In this document: positions 8,559-16,508 of the stretch, in pieces
How the letters are laid out: each line of letters opens with the position of its first letter
Numbering within the stretch: the stretch's first letter is position 1
NCBI GenBank assembly: GCA_964517355.1
Contig: CAZFCK010000069.1
Coordinates: forward strand, 1-20,538
DNA from: CAZFCK01 sp964517355
Lineage (GTDB): Bacteria > Desulfobacterota > Desulfovibrionia > Desulfovibrionales > Desulfovibrionaceae
DNA: 20,538 nt
Reading direction: 5' to 3'
Position numbers and translations under genes: made by a program
The notes under the pieces: model-generated
Database searches by the model: none
Seen by the model: the letters and a program-made list of their open reading frames with translations, nothing else
Told to the model about the DNA's origin: nothing

Positions 8559-10319
8559 ATGAAACACCACGTATCATATACCTCACTCGCGCGCCGCATA
8601 AGCGTGCTGGTCATCACGGTTTCCCTCGCGCCCCTTCTTCTTCTTTCCTTTCTCACCGCGTACCAGTTCCACACGGCCTACAAGGCCAAGGTGTTGGCCC
8701 ATATCGAAGAAATAGTCGCCAAGCACCGGCAGCACATCAACAATTTTCTTCAGGACAAGCTCTCCGAAATCCAGGTGCTGGCTGAAAGCCTCGATATGGC
8801 GCAGCTGTCCGACCCGAACTACCTTGAAAAGCTGCTTGTGCGCCTGCAAAAGCACTACGGAGCCTCCTACGTGGACCTGGGCTTTGTGAACTCCGACGGC
8901 GATCAGATAGCCTATGCCGGACCATTCAAACTGGAGCACGCCCATTACTCCAAGTCGGACTGGTTCAACGCCACCATGGAAAACGGATATTCCCTGAGCG
9001 ATGTCTTTCTGGGACTGCGAGGCCTGCCCCATTTTATCGTGGCCGTGAAGTACCCCCATGCCGACCACAACTATATTCTCCGCGCCACCATCGATTTCGA
9101 AGCCTTCAACAGGCTGGTGGAGGACATCCGCCTGGGCAGCACCGGGCTGGCCTTTATCATCAATCGCAAGGGCGCGTTCCAGACAACGCCGCGCTTCGAT
9201 CTTTCAGGGTCGGTCCCCTTCTACCTCGACCTCATCGACGAACAAATGGCCGAGCAGCGGCAAATCCGCAAGGAAACAGGCAAAGCGCCGGCCGTGCATG
9301 CATTTATACGTCCGAAGCCAATTGGCGGGGGCGAAGCCATCTTTGTCACGGCCTCGCTCAAAAACGGCGACTGGACCCTCGTATACCAGCAAGACACAGA
9401 GGACGCTTTCCGTGACTTGTTCAAAACCCGCGACCTCGCCATGAGCATTCTTCTCATCGGCTCGTTCCTGATCATGGCCACCGAACTCCTCATCGCCAAG
9501 CGCATTGTGGACCATATCTCGCGCAGCGAACGGGAAAAGGAGTTGATGAACGAACAGATGATCGAAGCCGGCAAAATGGCCTCCCTTGGGGAGCTGGCCG
9601 CGGGCATCGCCCATGAGATCAACAATCCCGTGGCGGTGATGGTGGAAGAGGCCGGGTGGGTGGAAGACATGGTGGGTGACGAACCGCACCCCACCAAAAA
9701 AACCAACGAAGAGATAATGCGTTCGCTCAAGCAAATCCGCATCCAGGGGGCGCGATGCAAGGAAATCACCAAAAAGCTCCTGAGCTTTGCGCGCAAGACG
9801 GACTCGCGGCGCAAGGAGATCCAGCTCAACGACTTGGTCATGGAAGTGGTTTCCCTCACCGATCAAAAGGCGCGCTACGGCAACATTACCGTCCATGTGG
9901 ACCTGGAACACAGCTTGCCCCTTGTCTCGGTTGCGGAATCGGAAATGCAGCAGGTGCTTCTCAATCTCATCAATAACGCCGTGCACGCCATGGAAGAAAA
10001 GGGCGGGGAGATCTACGTCTCCACCCGGAGAAAGAACAATATGGTCGCGCTGGTGTTGCAGGATACCGGATGCGGCATTCCTGAATCCATTTTACCGCGC
10101 ATTTTCGAACCATTTTTTACGACAAAGCCCGTTGGCAAAGGTACGGGCCTTGGCCTCTCCATCTGCTACGGCATCGTTAAAAACATGGGCGGCGACATCC
10201 TCGTGGAGAGCGTGGTGGGCACGGGAACCACCTTCACCATTCTGCTGCCTCTGGTTACCAGCGCCCCCTCTGCCCAAACCGGGACCGGCACCTTACAAGC
10301 CGGCGCCATCAAGAGGTAG
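8559..10319 (+). CDS. Cache-domain sensor histidine kinase
   Basis: This 586-residue membrane kinase has segments at about 14-36 and 292-313 enclosing a roughly 255-residue periplasmic sensor of double Cache type (YVDLGFVNSDGDQIAYAGP, later YSKSDWF and TGLAFIINRKG). Cache domains commonly bind small organic acids or amino acids. The HisKA domain has His352 in GIAHEINNP, and the ATPase has NLINNAVHAM (about 469-478), DTGCGIP (502-508), EPFFTTK and GKGTGLGL (527-534), so catalysis looks intact. It follows the degenerate receiver by 22 bp and is followed by two receivers 2 bp later, so one transcript from the sigma-54 promoter is likely. The two receivers are probably its phospho-acceptors. A different ligand class cannot be excluded. 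Confidence 0.94.
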   Translation: MKHHVSYTSLARRISVLVITVSLAPLLLLSFLTAYQFHTAYKAKVLAHIEEIVAKHRQHINNFLQDKLSEIQVLAESLDMAQLSDPNYLEKLLVRLQKHYGASYVDLGFVNSDGDQIAYAGPFKLEHAHYSKSDWFNATMENGYSLSDVFLGLRGLPHFIVAVKYPHADHNYILRATIDFEAFNRLVEDIRLGSTGLAFIINRKGAFQTTPRFDLSGSVPFYLDLIDEQMAEQRQIRKETGKAPAVHAFIRPKPIGGGEAIFVTASLKNGDWTLVYQQDTEDAFRDLFKTRDLAMSILLIGSFLIMATELLIAKRIVDHISRSEREKELMNEQMIEAGKMASLGELAAGIAHEINNPVAVMVEEAGWVEDMVGDEPHPTKKTNEEIMRSLKQIRIQGARCKEITKKLLSFARKTDSRRKEIQLNDLVMEVVSLTDQKARYGNITVHVDLEHSLPLVSVAESEMQQVLLNLINNAVHAMEEKGGEIYVSTRRKNNMVALVLQDTGCGIPESILPRIFEPFFTTKPVGKGTGLGLSICYGIVKNMGGDILVESVVGTGTTFTILLPLVTSAPSAQTGTGTLQAGAIKR

Positions 10320-10321
10320 CC

Positions 10322-10723
10322 ATGAACACTGAACAGGAAAGCAACGGCGCACCGATCAAGATACTTCTGGTGGATGACGAAGTCCGCTTTGTCGAAGTGC
10401 TGCAAAAACGGCTCAACAAGCGAGGCCTCGAAACGCAGATAGCCTTTTCCGGGAGCGAAGCCATTTTGCTGCTGCGGGCCAGTCTGTTCGATGTTGCTGT
10501 CCTGGACCTGAAAATGAAAGATATGGATGGAATAGAAGTCCTTAAAGTTTTCAAGAAAATGGATCCGGATATGCCAGTTATCATCCTCACCGGCCACGGA
10601 TCGGAACAGGCCGCCGTGGAAGGAACGCAGTACGGCGCTTTTTCCTACCTGATCAAGCCGTGTGATTTCAACGAGCTGCTGGATGCCATACGCAAGGCGG
10701 CTCATAGTGGGAGGGTCTCGTAA
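10322..10723 (+). CDS. Single-domain response regulator (CheY-like)
   Basis: This 133-residue protein is one receiver domain with all key residues: acidic pocket VDDE (17-20), phospho-acceptor Asp62 in VLDLKM, Thr90 in ILTGHG and Lys112 in IKPCDF. No DNA-binding or enzymatic output follows. It starts 2 bp after the Cache kinase ends, with AAGAGG as the ribosome binding site, and its stop overlaps the next start. It should be phosphorylated by the neighbouring kinase and act by protein contact or as a phosphorelay step. It shares the RLNKRGL stretch and overall similarity with the next gene, so the pair probably arose by duplication. Confidence 0.92.
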   Translation: MNTEQESNGAPIKILLVDDEVRFVEVLQKRLNKRGLETQIAFSGSEAILLLRASLFDVAVLDLKMKDMDGIEVLKVFKKMDPDMPVIILTGHGSEQAAVEGTQYGAFSYLIKPCDFNELLDAIRKAAHSGRVS

Positions 10724-11139
10724 TGGACAGGTTCAGTGTTCTAGTCGTGGATGACGAAACGGATTTCCGCACCCCGCTCATCAAGCGCCTGAACAAGCGA
10801 GGTTTGAACGTTGATGGCGTGGGTACCGGAGAAGAGGCCCTGACCTTTCTCGCAAAAAACAATGTGGACGTGGTGCTGCTCGATGTCCGCATGCCCGGCA
10901 TGGGGGGAGAGATAACCCTTGCGGAAATCAAACGGCTGCATCCCTCCATCGAAGTCATCATGCTCACGGGGCACGCCGATTTGCAGTCGGCCATCAAAGG
11001 CCTGGAGCTGGGGGCCTTCGACTACCTGATGAAGCCCATGGAAATTGATGAAATCACTTACAAACTTCAAGACGCCTTTAAGCGTAAGAGTCTGAAAAAA
11101 CGCAAAAGCGACGCGGAGAACGGTGGATCTCGGAGCTGA
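10723..11139 (+). CDS. Second single-domain response regulator
   Basis: This 138-residue receiver overlaps the previous gene in a TAATG, so translation is coupled. Key residues are present: VDDE (9-12), phospho-acceptor Asp54 in LLDVRMPGMGG, Thr82 in MLTGHAD and Lys104 in LMKPME. The final 25 residues are lysine- and arginine-rich (KRKSLKKRKSD), unlike its neighbour, and may be a short contact tail rather than a domain. It is the last gene of the signalling run before a 205-bp gap. Together with the previous gene it gives one kinase two outputs, or a two-step relay. Confidence 0.92.
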   Translation: MDRFSVLVVDDETDFRTPLIKRLNKRGLNVDGVGTGEEALTFLAKNNVDVVLLDVRMPGMGGEITLAEIKRLHPSIEVIMLTGHADLQSAIKGLELGAFDYLMKPMEIDEITYKLQDAFKRKSLKKRKSDAENGGSRS

Positions 11140-11344
11140 GCCAACGTGTTTTATAAACAAGGCATGAATATGACAAACAGAATCATTTTAAAAAGCGCAC
11201 TGATCGACAATGCAGGCCGCGGCCTTGGGCAACGGCCAGAAGCATATGGCAAAGGCAATATTCAGACGCCATGTGGTGCCGGAATATTTAACGTGTTGTT
11301 TCGTTCGTCTGGTAAACGGTAAAACCCAAAGAGGAGTTTCCTTC
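11140..11344 (+). other. Intergenic leader of the permease gene, with a doubtful 52-codon ORF
   Basis: This 205-bp gap has no clear promoter of the sigma-70 or sigma-54 kind. It contains the palindrome GGCCGCGGCC and a short ORF at 11164-11322 (52 residues) with only AAGG before it. No terminator is seen after the receiver gene, so read-through from the signalling run into the permease is possible. Confidence 0.4.
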
Positions 11345-12607
11345 ATGAACTTCCCGCGCAAGGTGTTCGAGTTTCTGAAGGCGGCCTCCATTCACCACGC
11401 TCAGTGGGATATGGAGGTTTCCATGTCAATCCTGCAGAATCGAAAAAAACTGTTATTTCTGCTGGTGCTCTTGCTGCCCATCCTGGGCGTGAGTTTTGTG
11501 GAAGCCGGTGATTTTCTCGGAGGCAAGACTGCTTATGCCCCGGCCTTCTACACCACGCAGATTTTTGTGGCCTCCATCTTCGTGGGGCTCATCGCCGGTC
11601 TGATCACGGGCTGCATCGGCGCAGGCGGCGGCTTCATCATCACCCCCGCGCTCATGGCCGCGGGCGTCAAAGGCATCCTGGCCGTGGGCACGGACTTGTT
11701 CCACATTTTCGCCAAGGCCATTATGGGCACCACGGTGCATAAGAAGCTGGGCAACGTCTCGGTCAAGCTGGCCATCGCCTTTCTCGTGGGCGCCAGTGGC
11801 GGCACGTTTATCGGGGGCTACATCAACAAAACCCTCTACAACAAAGACCCGCTGCTTTCCGAGATGTTCATCAGTTCCATTTACGCCATTCTGCTCGGCT
11901 TCCTGGGCATCTACGCCATGACGGACTTCATCCGCTCTTCCCGCGCCCAAAAGAAGCAAGCCCAGAGTGGCGGCGACGCGCACGGCGGCCCCAGCGAGAC
12001 CACGTCCCTGGCCGCTTCGCTGCAAAATCTGAAAATTCCGCCCATGATCAGCTTTGACGAGGATCTGGTTCCCGGCGGCCGCAAGCTTTCGGGCTGGGTC
12101 GTCGCCGCCGGCGGCGTGTTTGTGGGGCTTTTGGCCGCCATCATGGGCGTGGGCGGCGGTTTCGTCACCTTCCCCATGTTCGTGTACGTGTTCGGCGTGT
12201 CCTCCATGACCACGGTGGGCACCGATATTCTGCAAATCATCTTCACCGCCGGTTTGGCGTCCATCTCGCAGTACGCCATTTATGGATACGTTTTCTACAC
12301 CCTGGCCATCGGCATGCTCGTGGGCTCCCTGCTCGGCATTCAGGTCGGCGCCCTGACCACCAAGGTGGTCAAAGGCATCCAGATCCGCGGGTTTTACGCC
12401 GTGGCCATCCTGGCCGGTTTCGTGAACCGCGCCAGCACCCTGCCCAAAAAGCTCGTGCAGATGGAAATGATCGACCTGCCCATGGGCATTGTCAGCGGCA
12501 TCGAATATGTCGGCAACATCGTGTTCTGGGTCGCTGTGGGACTTTTCGGTTTATGGATCTTCAGCAAGTTCTTTGCGAACTTGGGCAAGCTCAGAGAGGA
12601 GGGCTAA
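11345..12607 (+). CDS. TauE/SafE (TSUP) family permease
   Basis: This 420-residue membrane protein carries the two-fold repeat of the TSUP family: GLIAGLITGCIGAGGGFIIT (81-100) with VGTDLFHIF, and GLLAAIMGVGGGFVTFPMF (261-279) with VGTDILQII. About eight or nine hydrophobic segments are visible. A hydrophilic loop at about 197-248 (glutamine-, glycine- and serine-rich) separates the halves. Family members export or import sulfite, sulfonates, sulfoacetate or other organosulfur or carboxylate anions; the substrate here is not known. The start at 11345 has GAGGAG at a good distance. ATG 11423, behind GGAGG and directly before the first hydrophobic segment, is a strong alternative that would drop 26 residues. 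It ends 4 bp before the next gene, which is almost certainly co-translated. Confidence 0.92.
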   Translation: MNFPRKVFEFLKAASIHHAQWDMEVSMSILQNRKKLLFLLVLLLPILGVSFVEAGDFLGGKTAYAPAFYTTQIFVASIFVGLIAGLITGCIGAGGGFIITPALMAAGVKGILAVGTDLFHIFAKAIMGTTVHKKLGNVSVKLAIAFLVGASGGTFIGGYINKTLYNKDPLLSEMFISSIYAILLGFLGIYAMTDFIRSSRAQKKQAQSGGDAHGGPSETTSLAASLQNLKIPPMISFDEDLVPGGRKLSGWVVAAGGVFVGLLAAIMGVGGGFVTFPMFVYVFGVSSMTTVGTDILQIIFTAGLASISQYAIYGYVFYTLAIGMLVGSLLGIQVGALTTKVVKGIQIRGFYAVAILAGFVNRASTLPKKLVQMEMIDLPMGIVSGIEYVGNIVFWVAVGLFGLWIFSKFFANLGKLREEG

Positions 12608-12611
12608 GACC

Positions 12612-13331
12612 ATGGCCATTACCAACAAGAAAAAATTCACCATGGGTTTTATGCTCATGTCATCCTTCCTTGTCATCTTTGTCCTGATCTTCGTGCCCTT
12701 TGATTTCTTCGGCGGCAAAAACAGCCTGCATTGGGCGGATGAACTGTTCAACAAACTGTCCAAGGGATCATCCTATTTCATCCCTGTCGCCCAGACCGAA
12801 GCCGAAAAGTACAAAGGCAAAGAGATCGATCTTACGATCAAGTTCAAGGAAGCGGCCAACGCGCAAAAGGCCATCACCATGCTCAACGCCATTGGCCTGC
12901 AAGCCAAGGCGGAAACCGCCGATACCCTGGACTGGTCCGGCGACCTGCACAAGCTGCTCGCCGCCGTGCTGCAGGATGCCGACGCCATGTACAACAACAA
13001 CTCCAAACCCCTGGAAGAGGCTTACGGTTTCGACGGCAAAGAGGCGATGTCCTTATGGTGGAAGATTCTCACCAATTCCGTTATCCCCATGCAGAAGAAG
13101 AAGCTTGTCGAAGAAGCCAACGCCGTGAATCTGGTGATCAAAAAGGCTGTGGAACCCGCTTACAACTTCTACGGCATCGAGGCCGAAAGCGTCAAAACCA
13201 AGGCGCTCACGGTCACGTTCCTCCTGGTCTTCTACGTCATCTACACCCTGTGGTACGGCTTCGCCATCTATGACCTCTTCAACGGCATAGGCTTGACCAT
13301 GACCAAGTCCAAGGTAAAGAAGGAAGTGTAA
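12612..13331 (+). CDS. Two-helix membrane protein, partner of the permease (unknown)
   Basis: This 239-residue protein has one membrane segment at about 10-32 and another at about 197-219, with a roughly 165-residue hydrophilic region between them that would lie in the periplasm. That region is helical and lysine- and alanine-rich, with no cysteine or enzyme motif. The short C-terminus (MTKSKVKKEV) is basic and should face the cytoplasm. The start at ATG 12612 follows GAGGAGGG and only four bases separate it from the permease. I do not recognise the family. The tight coupling suggests an accessory or substrate-capturing subunit of the TSUP permease. The gene ends before a strongly structured gap. 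Confidence 0.82.
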   Translation: MAITNKKKFTMGFMLMSSFLVIFVLIFVPFDFFGGKNSLHWADELFNKLSKGSSYFIPVAQTEAEKYKGKEIDLTIKFKEAANAQKAITMLNAIGLQAKAETADTLDWSGDLHKLLAAVLQDADAMYNNNSKPLEEAYGFDGKEAMSLWWKILTNSVIPMQKKKLVEEANAVNLVIKKAVEPAYNFYGIEAESVKTKALTVTFLLVFYVIYTLWYGFAIYDLFNGIGLTMTKSKVKKEV

Positions 13332-13357
13332 CCGCGGAGATAATGAATCGCCCCCAA

Positions 13358-13396
13358 GGCAGCCGCGTTGCGCTGCAAAAGGCGCACGCGGCTGCC
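13358..13396 (+). terminator. Strong GC hairpin after the permease operon
   Basis: GGCAGCCGCGT (13358-13368) and ACGCGGCTGCC (13386-13396) form a perfect 11-bp stem with a 17-base loop. A second stem of CCCC and GGGG follows at once. There is no T-run, so it is a pause, a mRNA 3' end stabiliser or a factor-assisted terminator rather than a classic intrinsic one. Confidence 0.6.
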
Positions 13397-13509
13397 CCCC
13401 TTATGGGGCGCGGCAATGATGCCTGCCGGAGCCGTCTCCGGAGCAAACGATCAACTTGAACGGCCAGGACGCGCACCCTTGCCCCTCGGGGAATGCACGT
13501 CTCATTGCT

Positions 13510-13550
13510 CCCCGCGTCCACCCCTCACATATTGGACGCGGGGGCCTTTT
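13510..13550 (+). terminator. Intrinsic terminator upstream of the dikinase-like gene
   Basis: CCCCGCGTCCA (13510-13520) and TGGACGCGGGG (13533-13543) form a perfect 11-bp stem with a 12-base loop, followed by GCCTTTT. It ends 62 bp before the start at 13613, leaving little room for a promoter; partial read-through or an attenuation role is possible. Confidence 0.7.
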
Positions 13551-13612
13551 CGGACGGGAACCGCGCCCGCCGCACCCCGGTTGAACGTCCAGGCGGCCGC
13601 GAGGCATGGACT

Positions 13613-16255
13613 ATGGCATTGTTTTCCCGAATCAAAGGCCTGCTGGGGCTGAAAAGCGAATCCCCGGCCCAGCGAACCGAGCGCCTTCGCGAAGATTTCC
13701 AAACGCGCTACCACCATTTCCAGCTGCTCCTGACCTCCAACAACAGCGCCCTGGACACCATGACCCGCATTCAAAACGCGCTGGCGGGGCATGAGCCCTT
13801 TTCCATGACCTTTGTGCGCAACGCCTGTACAAACGTTGCGGCCCGCGTTTTCCAAATCGTGCGTCATCTCAACGAACTCAGTCCGGACGCCGGGTATCGG
13901 AACCTGCTGCCCCGTTTCCATGAAATCCAGACGCAGATCAATGAAGCCATCGCGCCTCCACCCGTGGACGCCGGCGGCCCCCTCGCGCTTTTTCTGGAGG
14001 ATGTCGAGCTGAGCCACGCCCGGCAGGTCGGCGCGAAAATGGCCACGCTGGCCCACGCGAAAAACAAGCTGGGCGTTCCCGCGCCCAACGGCTTCGTGCT
14101 CACCGCCGCCGCTTACAACCTGTTCATGGCGCACAACGATTTGCAGCAGGAGATAGACCGCAGGCTGCAATCCGCGGAAATCGAAGGCGGCATGGACAAA
14201 CTTTTTTCCCTGCGCGCGTCGGTACAACAATGCATCACAGCGGCCTCCCTGCCCCGAGAGATTGAAGAGGCCATCGCGCAGGGCTGCGACAGGCTGCGCG
14301 ACATGGGGCATGAGCCCCTCAGGCTGGCCATGCGCTCCAGCGCTCTGGGCGAGGACGCGCTGGGTTCCAGTTTCGCGGGGCAGTACCGCTCCCAGCTGAA
14401 CGTCTCACCGGAAAGCGCCTGCCAGGCGTACAAGGAAATCGTGGCCGGCAAGTACACGCTGCAAGCCATGGCCTACCGGCTGCACAAGGGGCTGAGGGAT
14501 GAAGACGTGGCCATGTGCGTGGGAGTGCTGCCCATGGTGCCGGCCAAGGCCAGTGGCGTGGCCTACAGCCGGGACCCATTGCATATGGAGAGGGACACGG
14601 TGCTGGTCAATGCCGTGTGGGGCTTGCCCAAGGGTGTTGTGGACGGCAGCGCCCCCGTGGATGCGTTGCGCCTCGCCCGCGACCCCGGGCATGAAATTCT
14701 GCAGCGCGACGTGCCCCGCAAAACGTGGCGTTATGTCTGTCATAACGGCGAAGGGCTGGAGCGTCAGGAGATATCCCCGGACATGGCCGAGGCGGCCAGT
14801 CTGGACGACGCCCAGGCGGCGCGCGTGGCGCAACTGGCCCTCTCCCTGGAGCATTCCTTTGGCACGCCCCAGGACGTGGAATGGGTGCTCACGCCGGACA
14901 ACGAACTGATGCTGCTGCAATGCCGCCCTCTTGCTCCATCCGGTGCGGGCCGGAAAAGGCGGCGGGACGAGCCCGCGGAGTGCGTTGCGCCCGATGCCGC
15001 AAACGCGCTGCTGTCCGGCGGCACCGCCGCTTCACCGGGGCTGGTCTGCGGGCCCGTGCATGTTGTGCTCCGTGAAGTGGACGCCTTGAATTTCCCGCAA
15101 GGGGCTGTGCTTGTGGTGAGGCAGGCCCTGCCCCGTTGGGCCGCGTTGCTGCCCCATGCCGCGGCGTTGGTGGCGGAACAAGGCAGCGTAACCGGGCACC
15201 TCGCCAACGTGGCGCGCGAATTCGGCGTGCCCGCGGTGCTCGGCCTTGAAGACGCGGTTGCCGCTTTGCATTATCAGGACATGGTGACCGTTGACGGCGA
15301 CAACGGCCTGATTTTTTCAGGCCGGCGGCAGGATTTGCTCGACGCCCGCCCCCAGGCGGAACCGCCCATGCTGGGCACGCCCGTGCATACGATCCTGCAG
15401 CAGGCCGCCGAGCATATTCTGCCCCTGAACCTCATCGATCCGGACAGCCCGGATTTCAAGCCGCGCTATTGCCGCACCCTGCATGACCTTACGCGCTACT
15501 GCCACGAAAAGGCCGTCATTGAAATGTTCCAGTTCGGCCAGCGCCACCAGTTTCAGGAGCGCTCCAGCCGGCAGCTCTACACCGACGCCCCCATGCAGTT
15601 CTGGGTCATGGATCTGGATGACGGCATCGCCCCACCGGCGACTCCGGAAGCCAACTATAAGAACTTCGTGCTGCTGGAGCAGATCGTCTCCGTGCCCATG
15701 CTCGCGCTGTGGCGCGGCATCAGTTCCAAGCCCTGGGCCGGTCCGCCGCCTGTGGACGCCAAAGGGTTCATGTCCATCCTCATGGAAGCCACCTGCAACC
15801 CGGCCTTGGATCCGGCCATGCCCTCGCACTACACGGCGCGCAACTATTTCATGATCGCCAAACATTATTGCAGCCTGCAATCGCGTTTCGGTTTCCATTT
15901 TTCCACGGTGGAGGCCCTTGTGGGAGAGCGCGACCGCGAAAACTCCGTGACGTTCCGCTTCAAAGGGGGGGCCGCCAGCCTGGACCGCCGCATCGGACGC
16001 GCCCAGCTTATCGCCGAGGTTCTTGAGCACTACGGATTCCAGACGCACGTGCTTGAGGATTCGCTCACGGCGCGCGCCGAGGGACTCCCCCAGGCGCACA
16101 TGGAACAACTCCTGGTCATCCTGGGCTTTCTGACCATCCATACCAGACAATTGGACATGGTCATGGCCCAAAGCGGCAGCCATCAAAGCCTCTCGCAGAC
16201 GTTGCGCAAGGATATCGGCGAAATTTTACAGCGAACACGTGAGGGACGCTCGTAA
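13613..16255 (+). CDS. PEP-synthase-like dikinase with a non-PEP C-terminal domain
   Basis: This 880-residue protein resembles PEP synthase/pyruvate phosphate dikinase in its middle. Residues 1-125 are a helical domain of unknown role. Residues about 130-445 are an ATP-grasp domain, with LRLAMRSSALGEDALGSSFAGQ, GVAYSRDP and VEWVL...LLQCRPL, all as in the family. Residues about 465-565 are the mobile phosphohistidine domain, with catalytic His529 in GSVTGHLANVAREFGVPAV. The C-terminal PEP/pyruvate-binding barrel is missing; instead about 300 residues of a different domain follow, with motifs such as FWVMDLDDGI, YHYC-like NYFMIAKHYC and RRIGRAQLIAEVLEHYGF. The enzyme should autophosphorylate His529 from ATP and pass phosphate to an unknown acceptor. 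The start at 13613 follows GAGG at 8 bases. It is probably co-transcribed with the kinase and stress protein downstream. Confidence 0.88.
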   Translation: MALFSRIKGLLGLKSESPAQRTERLREDFQTRYHHFQLLLTSNNSALDTMTRIQNALAGHEPFSMTFVRNACTNVAARVFQIVRHLNELSPDAGYRNLLPRFHEIQTQINEAIAPPPVDAGGPLALFLEDVELSHARQVGAKMATLAHAKNKLGVPAPNGFVLTAAAYNLFMAHNDLQQEIDRRLQSAEIEGGMDKLFSLRASVQQCITAASLPREIEEAIAQGCDRLRDMGHEPLRLAMRSSALGEDALGSSFAGQYRSQLNVSPESACQAYKEIVAGKYTLQAMAYRLHKGLRDEDVAMCVGVLPMVPAKASGVAYSRDPLHMERDTVLVNAVWGLPKGVVDGSAPVDALRLARDPGHEILQRDVPRKTWRYVCHNGEGLERQEISPDMAEAASLDDAQAARVAQLALSLEHSFGTPQDVEWVLTPDNELMLLQCRPLAPSGAGRKRRRDEPAECVAPDAANALLSGGTAASPGLVCGPVHVVLREVDALNFPQGAVLVVRQALPRWAALLPHAAALVAEQGSVTGHLANVAREFGVPAVLGLEDAVAALHYQDMVTVDGDNGLIFSGRRQDLLDARPQAEPPMLGTPVHTILQQAAEHILPLNLIDPDSPDFKPRYCRTLHDLTRYCHEKAVIEMFQFGQRHQFQERSSRQLYTDAPMQFWVMDLDDGIAPPATPEANYKNFVLLEQIVSVPMLALWRGISSKPWAGPPPVDAKGFMSILMEATCNPALDPAMPSHYTARNYFMIAKHYCSLQSRFGFHFSTVEALVGERDRENSVTFRFKGGAASLDRRIGRAQLIAEVLEHYGFQTHVLEDSLTARAEGLPQAHMEQLLVILGFLTIHTRQLDMVMAQSGSHQSLSQTLRKDIGEILQRTREGRS

Positions 16256-16508
16256 CAGCCATCTGAGCCGAAACTGAAACCGTTACCAACCGGCGAGTCT
16301 CCATAATGTCACCAAATACACCGGCGCCAGTTCAGATCACGCCCCCACCCGGCTCCCGCACATGGACACGCTTTGCACACCGCGCCAAATCAGGTATTCC
16401 TGTTTCAAGCACTTCATGCATAACGGCAGGCCTGCCTCATCCATTCTTCACCATGTTACCAGGGGGTTCCGCTCAGCCGCCGCACCCGACCCCCAGTGGA
16501 GCAACTGC
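16256..16508 (+). other. Gap before the Rossmann-PAS kinase
   Basis: This 253-bp stretch is moderately GC-rich and contains a proline-rich open frame at 16306-16512 without a ribosome binding site. No terminator or consensus promoter was found, so the kinase may be read from the upstream transcript. Confidence 0.4.

Noticed and set aside
11164..11322. Possible 52-residue leader peptide before the permease
   Set aside because: Only AAGG precedes the candidate starts and the peptide has no signal, membrane segment or codon-run suggestive of attenuation. Conservation data would be needed.
13613..16255. Annotation as phosphoenolpyruvate synthase (ppsA)
   Set aside because: The C-terminal PEP/pyruvate-binding barrel is not visible, so the PEP-forming half reaction is unsupported.
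16362..16376. Sigma-54-like TGGACACGCTTTGC before the Rossmann-PAS kinase
   Set aside because: Only 9 bases separate GG and GC instead of the required 10, and the -24 box reads TGGACAC.
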